A stretch of 64,000 nt of DNA from Tetragonia tetragonoides. Its lineage: Eukaryota; Streptophyta; Magnoliopsida; Caryophyllales; Aizoaceae. How positions within the stretch are numbered: the stretch's first letter is position 1; the number at the start of each line of letters is the position of its first letter. The stretch spans positions 32,160,501 to 32,224,500 of the forward strand of contig CM076148.1 in assembly GCA_038025085.1 (NCBI GenBank). Reading direction: 5' to 3'. The notes beneath the pieces were generated by a model. The model ran no database searches, was not told the origin of the DNA, and was given only the letters and a program-made list of their open reading frames with translations. Below, one piece after another: positions 54,655 through 64,000 of the stretch. The position numbers and the translations under genes were made by a program.

Positions 54655-57600
54655 TCATTGTTTAGCGCTTACGGATGGGGCATCACTAGATAGGCCCTGT
54701 ATTTGTTCTTCTCCACTAACTTCCTGATCTGGCTGAGGCTTGCCATGGCCGTCAATTCTAGACTGAGAAACTGGAGTATTTGTTGATGAAGGTACTATAC
54801 CTACCAGAAACCTATGTATCATCTCAAAACTGGTAAATGTTATGACTGCAGAAGGGACTGTTCTCATTAAATTAGTTGCACAACCACGATAAAAGCCAGG
54901 AACACCTTCAGCATGGAAAACTTTCCTGACGCAATCAACCACCCCCAAGTAACGGACTTCTTGATTACGAGCTTGGCCTTGCTCTTGAAGCCTAGAACGC
55001 ACAACCTGAGACAGGTTGAAATTTCAGGCACAGTTGTTGATTCATTAGATGTAGAATGTTGTGCAATAGAGTTAAAGACAAACCTCATGGGGATAAGTCA
55101 ATACAGAAGCTACAATTTTAGATAGTGATGAAGCTATAGCGACATTTCCTGCACTCAACTTGTCAACTGTAGTGTTACCTGCAAATAATGCAACACCAAA
55201 ATCAGCACTATGATAATGCCACTACAACAAATAAATCCGAGAAACAAAGACAGGAGTTCAGAGAAGAATATTCACTTTACCCTTTGTCGCCAAATAAAAC
55301 TTGATTTTCTCATACGCTGGAAACTGGATAGCAACGTGGCTTATTCCAGCCAATGAAGGCAAAAGCCCACTGTTTAAACAGCACAAATCAGCAATGTCAA
55401 TTTAATGTGGAGTTTAGACATTCAACCATTTGTCTCTTTCTTATCCCGAAAAAGAAATTAGAACAATAAAAATTGCCATTCTGATTCTGTAAACATAGGT
55501 TAATTCAAATTATTATAATTATAATAAAGTGGATCTTTATACATTCATCCAAATCAGGTAACTTCCAAGCATCAAATTTCCATGAACAAAAGTTTAGGAC
55601 ACATGAAGTCCAAGATGATATCCATTAGGGAATTAAACTTCTACTGTTTACTATAAGCCTCAATATAAGCTACAGTTAAAATAACTTAAATCATATGTTG
55701 CTCAAACGCTAGAACCTATTTTGAGTTCAGATAATAGAAAAAGAATTTTTGACAAAACACATACCGACCAAGGAGAAACAAAATGACTACAAAGTACAGG
55801 ATATTGTCCTCTGTTTATTAGAGGATCCATCCAAATAACTGATTAAGCTTTCAGTTTTCCAAGAACCAAGATACTATTCCACCTGTCCTAAAAACTTAGT
55901 CCCAATTTTAAAATACCTGGACTAAGGAGCTACAGGTTTGGTCCTTTTCAGAAATTTCCACAAGACAATGGAGTTTTATAGTGTCAGCAGTGGAGGTAGC
56001 ACGTGTGACAGAACATGGTATGAAAGTAGAGAAATCAATAGATGCTCCAGTGATTGAGAATTGTCCCCCAACCGTGAGGTTGAGAGTTTGATTTTTTATC
56101 GGCCTTGGAGTCTCTTCTCTAAACCAGAACAATATAATGACAGTAGGAAAAAATAATAAAAAAAGAAGAAGGCTGAAAGAAGAAAGTGCGTTGAGAGCAG
56201 TAGACAACAGGGGGAAGATGTTTAAAAGCGAATGCTTGGAAGCTTGAAAGCAAAATCCTTCTAAAACACGAAGCTTGACAATTATTTTGAGACAGCCCGA
56301 AATGGGAAGGGATACAACTATTTTGCGATGAGAATGAAGTTAAATGTACAGTCATCCAAGTTCAAGGAATCAATAAACTTACCTGTACAATCCTGGAATT
56401 CCCTCTTCATGTGCTATCCTTCTCAAGGCAGAATGGATGCTTTTATATGGAATTACATCGGTCCTCATTCCCTGTGTCTGCAGGGGAAGATCGCTAATAA
56501 CATTAGTACTTTGAATCAACACAAGAGCAACCACATCACAAAAGCATTTATTCAACAGAAATGGAAGATGGAACAATATTGTCGGTCGGGTACTATTATA
56601 AGCACATAGGCTGTCAAAAGGGAAAAAAACCCAATCCATAAGATTTTAATCATACGGCCTACGCCTGTATTTCTTCAATCATGTAGCTGATACATATTTT
56701 CCAAGTAGTCAATAGATCACAGCACTAGAAGTTAGATATTAATACTTATTGATTAAATACCATGATTTATAAGTTGATTAACCACATATTTAGTAGCAAA
56801 ATAAAAATCTTATTCACTATGTAGAAATGCTTCACTGTCCAGTATCCATTGTTTCTTCACCAATATCACAACTAGCACATTTTTTGACTGTTCAAAACAT
56901 AAGTGGTCAAATATACAACCTCCGTCCCAAATTGAACTTCCTTTTCGATCTGTCCTAAACTAAAGTACCCACTTCCTTTTAGAGACAAACAATTATGGTG
57001 AAATGTCTTTTTAATCCTCATACGGGTCACACCAAATACTTAAACATCTCTTTTGAATTAAAGTGAGGGTATAGAATAGAAGGACTTCAACAACCAATTT
57101 CACATTTTTTTAATCTCCGTGTCCTGGAATGAGTACTTCAATTTGGGATGGAGGGATTTATATTCCTCCAATATTTCGCTTACCTACCTAAATAGTCAAT
57201 CAAACCCCAATGTAAAAATTTGCAATTCTATTTCAATGAAGAGTTAGGTGCATGTAACACATACAGGTCTTACACTTGGCAGACCTGGCCACCTACATAC
57301 ATATAGCATAACTCTCAAAACGATCTTGTTACAAGTAAAGAAGAAAGTTTGAGCTTATACATGCACATTTCAATTATATAGTCTAAAATAAATAATAGCA
57401 CTACTATCAGGTCCCCATAAAGAGTCCTTTGATATCTGCTACTTCACTTCGCACAAGATCAATCTGGCAAAAGACTAGTCCAACCGCTTCTCAATCCAAA
57501 AAACAAAAGGACAAGTACAGCAAGCAAACAAGCTAAAACACCTTGTTGGCAGTTATTTGTTTGAGGATTAATGCTGATAACAAATAGAGTACAACAAATG

Positions 57601-60600
57601 CTTCTCTAACATTTAGAGATATTAGAGTACCTATTATTAATTTCACAAGAGCAAGAACATGATGAACTCCTATACCTATAACTGAATCCAACAACATAAA
57701 GGTGGCATTTAAGCAATATTTCAATTCCAATTAGTGAATGCCCTGCATTCTGTACATCTCAGTGAAATAACTAAAGATGCTAAAGAAAACGAGACACCAA
57801 TATTTGTGGTAAGAGGTTTAAGAATCTGAATCCTTTTTTAATGATAGTGATAGCTTACATCAACATCAACATTACCCCAGTGCCTCCAAAGAGGCTCCCG
57901 CCTAGGCAGGGTAAGGGGGGGTCGATTGTACACAGCCTTACCCCTGTGAGAGTCTCACAGGGAGGCTGTTTCCGTTTGACCCGAGATCCGAAGTGCGTCG
58001 ACCATCGGCAACTTCACAATGAATAAGAAGTGCCGACAGTTTTATGAGCCATTTTGCTTTAGTCCATTGCATTCCGAAGCCAGAAAGTAAAGAAGCTTTT
58101 GGCTCCACTGGAAATAGTGGATAGATAGTGATAGCTTCTAGTCCAATATTATAAACTTCCTAAATTAAGCAGATATAGGTGGTCAAGAAAAATTCACTAC
58201 TTATTCCAACACACTTCTTTAGCATGAGTGAATTGGTGTTGGCAACTGGCAAGATGAGGCAGAGGAAACAATTTTACAGAGTATTTCCAGCTATTGCAAT
58301 TTAAAATACAGTGTACTTATTAATAAAATACCAACTATAAGATATAGACAATCTCAAAATTGTGATTGCCAAGTAGCAAAACATGCCATAAATAAGTTTG
58401 TCTGCATGTGTGAGCATATTTTGAAAAGATTAACTCATGAAGAGTGAATAAACTCACTTGGAGTCGGGTCTTGACAACCCACAAAGGATTAGTTGTAATA
58501 GCGGTGGCAGCTCCAGCACCAGCAGCAGCAACCATATTCTTACCAATTGTAAGCTGACCATTATCATGATCTACCCAAATTACAACAAACAAAAGTGTCA
58601 TGTTGTTCCGTTGAAATTTGACCAGAACGATAAGACACTTGGTATTACAATAATTAATTTGTCACGAAATATTAGAAAAACTAACCATCCGATTGGAGTA
58701 GGTCTTTAAACTGCTGATAAACTGTGAAGTACACCTACGTATGAAAGGAGCACGTCTGTCATTTAAAGAATGAAGTCTATGAGATTGCAAGTCATATCTC
58801 TGCAGAACCAAAAACAGTGAAATGGGGAAACCAAGTGTGGACAACATATAAGTATTCTAAAAACTTCATGACAGAAAGCACTATACCTAAGAACAGAATG
58901 AATTTATTGCCAAATTCGTGATTGCCTAAGAAAGGTCAAAACAAACATGTGATGTGAGTATTTCTGATATTTACAAACTAACTGCTACCTAGTACTCATT
59001 TACAAACTAACTGCTACCTAGCTTCTGAGTTAAAATAAATTCAGGATTTTTTTTTGGCACCAAAAAAAAATAAAGATTAATTTAGTAGATTTTCAACCTC
59101 AGTTGCAACCTTTTCTAGAGTTATGTTATGTATCACCTATTGATTCTGAGTAACCTCAATTTCATCCTTAGATGGATAGATAACCAACTACCGATTATTT
59201 GACAATTATTATTCCCCTTTTATGAATCTATCACTTCAAGTATAAACACATTATATACATAGATTTGATTAGCGCAATAGACTTTCCCTTCCAAGCTCCC
59301 AATTCCATATACTCTATAATCATTGTTCCCATATGACATACTGAATAGCTAAAGGACTTGGTGATGTTGCATATAACATACAATTTCAACTAACAATAGA
59401 AAGAATGGTTTAGTGTACTTGAGGGAGAAACTGAAAGAAAAATGAATTCCTTGAGCACCTCGAAAACTTGAAGACAACCAAATTTTACAAGTTCGCATTC
59501 ACTGAATACATCCTTTTTCAAAATGCTCTAGCAAAATCTCTATTATGAGCCACAGTCCATGATGCTATCTGTCATTATCAGCGATATAAACTAAATGTAT
59601 AAGAGTGCTACACTATTATTCTCCTCTCTATGCGAAATGATCACCAAGTATTAACTGTAACATCCAAAACTAGTCAATTTTTCTTCTTGCACCATTAATT
59701 CCATCCCACTGACCAGAAGTAAACAAAGAGCGTGAATAAATAAATACAATGAGGAGGACACAGATGAGAAGATGTCATTTCTGATGAAGTTAGAATGAAA
59801 AGGCGTCAAACCTGCTACGTCACAACAAAAGGGACTACACTCACTCTAGTACAGTTTCGAGACATTAAATTTGGGTCATTATGATTTGAAGATAAAAAGG
59901 GTTTAATCCACCAAATGTGTGTTCCAAAATCAGATAGAAATTAACACAAGTTAAAGACGCAAACAGAACAGTATATATTCTGCTCAAGAAATTTTGTCTC
60001 AGAAGGCCAACTTCCATCTAGCTTGAGTTGGTAAATTGATAAGGTTCTGTGCACAACCACATGTCATATACTATACCACAAGCCTAATTATAAAGGCCCA
60101 TAGCAGAGAAAAATAATACAATAAGAACAAAGCACCCAAATCAACAGAAAGGACAGACTTATAGTGAACAGTCATGTAGCATTCAGTAGAATCATATTGA
60201 ACCATCAACGCAAGACAAGTAAATGAATAACACTGCCGAAGTTCAATGCCATACCAAATTTCTCTTGATAAATTACAAAAATATCTTCTATCTCCTCCTC
60301 CCGCCATACGAGGAAAACAGGAGAAAAACAAAAAACAACCATATTAAAAGCAATACCGATTTCCAGACCAGTCTATCTGTTCCATTCAAACTTCTAAACT
60401 CTAGTGACTTGTGCTTACCGCCCAGTTTGGAAGTAAAGCCAGAATTGTTGGTGAAAGGCCACGGTACATTCCACGAAATCCCTCTCTTTTTAGAATGTCT
60501 TGTAGGCCCGTAACAATTATACTACCTGCTTTTGATCAGGAGGAGAAGTAAAAAGAGAATACAATTATCCACCCATTAGCATGCCATTTATTAAAAAAGA

Positions 60601-63033
60601 TAATCATGGCACAGAACTAAGTTACTAATTCTGCAACTTTTTCATTAGATTGAAATTTGAAGCAATGTGCAAAACTCCAAACAGGAATCATTTAACTAGA
60701 TTCATACACACTTAACAATGCCCATGCAACTGAGATCTTGAGAATAAGATTTTTTTAGATAAGAAAAAGTTTTATTAATCAATTTATCAATCAAATAGTA
60801 AAGAATACAAAAAGGGAGGAGGATACGGCGTCCTCGTAAGCAAACAGAAGGAAAACAAAAAATATCTACAATCTTGCCATTGCCGTTGAGCTAAAGTGGA
60901 ACCCCCTTAAAGACCCCCGCCGCCTTAGCCCAAAGAGAAGCCAAATAAACTATGTGATCCCAAACATAATTGACGGTCTTCCCAGCAGGAGTGAAGATCC
61001 GCGCATTCCTCTCCAACCAAATGCACCAAAGAATAGCCATACATGCACACCTCCATAACAATTGGCCCTCCTAAAACCCCTCCTCATTGCAGCAAACCGC
61101 AACTTCAAAAACTCACCCACCGTTGCAGGACACACAAAGCTCTCCCCACACACCAATCTATCCCACAAGGCTCCAGCAAAATCACACAACACAAACAAAT
61201 GCAAACAATCCTCTCCATCATGACGACACATCACACAGAACCCCGGTAAAAGGGGCCAACCAGGCCTTTGCCGCTGAGATCTTGAGAATAAGTGCTAGTC
61301 TAATAACTCTTTCTAGGGAGTTAGGTTGCACAAAATGTACTCCCTAACACCCCTATTGCCATGAATCCGCTCTTCTACTTTTTTATTCACGAAAAATTGC
61401 ATGGTTTTGGTCATCTCCAGAATATAAGCATGGGTATGCTAGATTTCTCATTCACTTATGAATCTTTTCAACTTCAGCATCTTACTAAAACTCTAAGATC
61501 TTAAGTCAATTTCGATGTCTCGTGAAAATGCTTGTCTCATATCATATTGAAAATGATCACAAAAGCTGTGAATTTGATTTTACGTAACCTGAAGAAATGC
61601 CATATCTCAATTGTCTTTCACTGAATGTGCTGCATCTTATTTTGAATTAAAGTTGCTTCTATTTACAATGAGCTATTTTCCCTTCATCTTTTAGAGGTGT
61701 GCCACAGGCACACACTTCTATTTTCTGACAGTATCTAATCCAGCTCGTGCTACATTATGTCTGATGTTCTGATGGCACAGGGCACAGACCAGCTCACATA
61801 ATTTCATATCCAATTACATCACAAAACCTGAAAGTCCCAATACACAAAGAAAGTCCAGTTTCTGACTTCTCAAGAACTTGAAAACATCGCCTTCCTCACT
61901 CACATAGGTAGATCAACAAGTCTCATTGTTTGAGCTTATCGTTTTACAACTTTAATCCATAGGATAATAAATATTATGTCTTGTATCAAAAATATGTCAA
62001 TTTTGGCCTGGCTACATGTTTGTGATGAGAATGAGTTAAATTAGACACTGCAGAAACCACTTGTTGGCCAATCAGCATGATAAAGCTGACCTTGATGTTT
62101 ACAGTCATTACTTAATTCACTGGGCCTACCTTATAGTCCTTATGGATCATACATCAATATCAATAAAGAAAAATACAACCCAAAAGGTTCACAAGCTTGA
62201 AACAGTCAATTCAATCATAATGAAGCTTCAAAATCGCTTCAGTGCCAAAGTTAATCTAAAAAATTGCTACAAAATAGCAATTTTTATTTGCTGATTACCC
62301 CATGACATCCTTTTCCAAAGCTCTTTACCTTAAAAATACCACCTGATACTAACTTACTCTTATAGCTCCCTTGAACAACATTAGATCAACGGATTACTAA
62401 AACAATTTCTACGTAACCCAACGAGCCAATAAGCATACCTTTACCAGAAGCACCAGATGGAATGCCATGTACTTGCAATCTTGTCTTAATTACATCTAAT
62501 GGACACACAAATGTAGCAGCTATAGCACCTGCAATCAGATCACACATACCCAACCATCAAAATATATCCTTTTTTTCATCAGAAACACAATACCCACAAA
62601 CCAAAAACACTTCAACAGCTAACCCACCTAACATAAACATAGTTCACAACAAATAACAAAAACCCACAAAACCACTCACAATTTGGCATACATTTTGGTT
62701 TTATTTCCTATTTTCTTCAGAAACACAAACAACCCAAACCCACAACCCAAAAACACTTCACCAGCTACCAGCTAACATAAACATAATTGACAACAAATAA
62801 GAAAACCCAACAAAACCATTCACAATTGGCACAAAATTTCTCAACTTTTTTTCGAGATTACACCAAAAATGTCATCAAAATGGTTGCTTTAAACCCTAAA
62901 TGACATCAATTTGAAAACCCCAAAAAGGAAAATCAGAGAGGAGAGAGAAAATACCAGCGGCAGCACCGGCACCGGCGTCGGAGATGATATCTTTGGTGCA
63001 CCGGCGTTGCGACGAAGGTCCACCGCCGGTCAT
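54655..63033 (-). CDS. NDT2: Mitochondrial-carrier-family NAD+ transporter (NDT2-like)
   Basis: Exchanges NAD+ for nucleotides (AMP/ADP) across an organelle membrane; NDT proteins are placed in mitochondria, chloroplast or peroxisome depending on member. Nine exons on the minus strand: 62955-63033, 62439-62528, 60419-60525, 58686-58734, 58458-58570, 56383-56477, 55281-55369, 55084-55178 and 54655-55005. All have GT-AG borders and phases join, giving 355 aa without a stop. There are three carrier repeats with [20 protein letters not shown] and HEVVRSRLQ (PX[DE]XX[KR]XR signatures). NDT-like text includes [48 protein letters not shown] and [10 protein letters not shown]-terminal tail of about 40 residues after the last helix is closer to the longer NDT2 than to NDT1. 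Introns hold a MITE, a SINE-like repeat and a LINE piece. It could be NDT1 instead; the family call is firm. Confidence 0.92.
55372..56380 (-). other. Intron between exons 6 and 7 of the carrier gene
   Basis: About 1.0 kb of AT-rich intron. A CCACCTGTCCTAAAAACTTAG stretch near 55880 looks like an isolated Stowaway terminus. No gene inside. Confidence 0.6.
56916..57158. mobile_element. Stowaway MITE in intron 5 of the carrier gene
   Basis: About 243 bp, left end CAACCTCCGTCCCAAATTG, right end (reverse) AATCCCTCCATCCCAAATTG, each flanked by TA. The CCTCCGTCCCAAA core is the common plant Stowaway terminus. Confidence 0.85.
57855..58012 (+). repeat. SINE-like repeat, copy 2, in intron 5 of the carrier gene
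   Basis: Fuller copy of the family at 53935-54048, with AGGCTCCCGCCTAGGCAGGG, TTGTACACAGCCTTACCCCT and a downstream GACCCGAGATCCGAAGTGC. The GTACACAGCCTTACCCCTG text is common in plant SINE-like repeats. Exact ends are uncertain. Confidence 0.6.
58735..60418 (-). other. Intron between exons 3 and 4 of the carrier gene
   Basis: About 1.7 kb AT-rich intron. CTAACTGCTACCTAG recurs within 30 bp at 58977-59020. No further gene or element was recognised. Confidence 0.5.
60749..61273 (-). mobile_element. 5'-truncated LINE (L1-type) 3' end in intron 2 of the carrier gene
   Basis: Perfect 19-bp duplication CTGAGATCTTGAGAATAAG at 60730-60748 and 61274-61292. On the minus strand the insert codes the zf-RVT end of plant LINE ORF2: [20 protein letters not shown] (C2HC pattern), then in another frame [14 protein letters not shown] short A-rich tail appears on the minus strand at 60749-60790. 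It has the same direction as the host gene. Confidence 0.9.
61293..62438 (-). other. Rest of intron 2 of the carrier gene
   Basis: AT-rich intron sequence with no recognised element or gene. Confidence 0.5.
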
Positions 63034-64000
63034 ATTGACGCATCAATTGAAGAATAATACAACAGAGAGAAAATGTTAAATTATGGGTGAAAATGTTGAA
63101 TAATTGGAGTATTATATAGTAGTAAGATTTGTGACTTAGAATTAAAGAGTAGAAGAGGAGAGAGAAAGTGTTGGCATTGGCGGGGTCAAGACGGTGAGAG
63201 GTGGAAGAAAGAATAACGACTGGGGCGAACAAAATTTTGAAAAGAAAAAATAGAGAGAATAAATGTTGGGGAGAAATTGGATATGGTTGCTTTTGGCTTT
63301 TTGGTAATGGAAATGGAAATTTGGGGGAATCTGAGGTGTTGAAATTATAGGGAGGGTTGTGAAACTTATTGGGATTATATTCAAAATTCAATCTAATTTA
63401 GTTCAATTTAATCTAGTTCAATTTAAATTAGGTAATTTGGATTAATTTTTTGAATCTCATATTATACTTAGAGTTAAAAATAAATAAATAAATGAGTTTT
63501 TGGATTGAATTCAGTTTCATCCTTTCAGAGTCTAATAATCCAATCCAAAATTTCTGTTATTTTTGTCTTATGCTATATCTCTCAAGAATATCATTAGAGC
63601 CAAATACAATAAAACCTCTATAAATTAATAATGTCGGGGCCACGTAATTTTATTAATTTATATTTAATCGATAAATTAATAAATTATTAATTTAAATAGA
63701 GCTTTCTCGATTCAACGACCCTGCGTTATTCTTAATGCATAAAACATATAAAAAGGAATTAGTGAAGAATACATTTAGGAACTTCAAACAAAGTATTAAA
63801 GGTCTTAGGTACTATAACAAAATGGATGTCAATCACTTATTGGATTGCCCGAGTGAAAATTATACATGTTTATATATCCAAAGTTTAGAAAAAAAAAAAT
63901 TGTAGCTAGCGTGGTTGAAAATCTCATTAAAGATGATACTGAAGATAATACAATACATGTGCAACCAATTACTCGAAATGAAGTGCTCATAAGGAATCAA
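63034..64000 (-). promoter_or_regulatory. Upstream region of the carrier gene
   Basis: A TATA box (TATATAATA on the minus strand) at 63111-63119 lies about 80 bp before the ATG. Antisense-looking ORFs at 62933-63391 are Phe/Ser/Pro-rich, without a domain, and overlap the first exon. 63400-64000 is AT-rich, with AATTTAATCTAGTTCAATTT repetition at 63390-63430 and no gene. Confidence 0.5.

Noticed and set aside
62933..63391. 152-codon minus ORF at the carrier gene start
   Set aside because: It overlaps exon 1 in another frame, and the upstream TATA box and NDT reading frame explain the region better.

Overview
This is nuclear DNA from a flowering plant, most likely a dicot. The evidence is GT-AG introns, plant-only gene families, and plant lineages of LTR retrotransposons and MITEs. 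The species cannot be named from the sequence; a Caryophyllales/Amaranthaceae-type genome is only a guess.

Positions 1 to about 40814 are one stack of nested transposable elements. The outermost is a Tekay/Del-type chromovirus (Ty3/gypsy) on the minus strand. Its 3' LTR is cut by the window start (1-1425). Its 5' LTR is split into 20625-21065 and 38568-40814. Gag-protease lies at 12317-14161, RT/RNase H/integrase/chromodomain at 9562-12316, and an extra ORF upstream of gag at 14848-20432. Four elements have landed in it. A CACTA-like element (1546-9415) sits in the 3' tail and itself holds a gag-only LTR retrotransposon of TR-GAG type (4108-8749). A second CACTA element (15287-19887, TSD TAT) splits the extra ORF. 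A 17.5-kb Tat-lineage Ty3/gypsy element (21066-38562, TSD CATAC) splits the 5' LTR. A Harbinger-type MITE sits inside one Tat LTR. Besides its decayed gag-pol on the plus strand, the Tat element carries two separate antisense, intron-containing genes: one plant-mobile-domain (PMD) gene and one PMD-like (DUF7745-type) gene.

From 40815 to 48600 there is a decayed Pong-like PIF/Harbinger element (ORF1 and DDE transposase), a hAT MITE with a perfect 8-bp TSD, a small inverted-repeat element, a 206-bp tandem duplication, a Harbinger MITE matching the one in the Tat LTR, and a Stowaway MITE.

From 48.6 kb to the end is the genic part. It holds a LRK10L/WAK-like receptor kinase on the plus strand (four exons, one in-frame stop in the ectodomain), a small basic protein with a 15-residue His run (plus), and a nine-exon mitochondrial-carrier-family NAD+ transporter of NDT type (minus, 355 aa, intact). 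Introns of the carrier gene hold a Stowaway MITE, a SINE-like repeat and a 5'-truncated LINE with a 19-bp TSD. The three host genes have no evident functional link.
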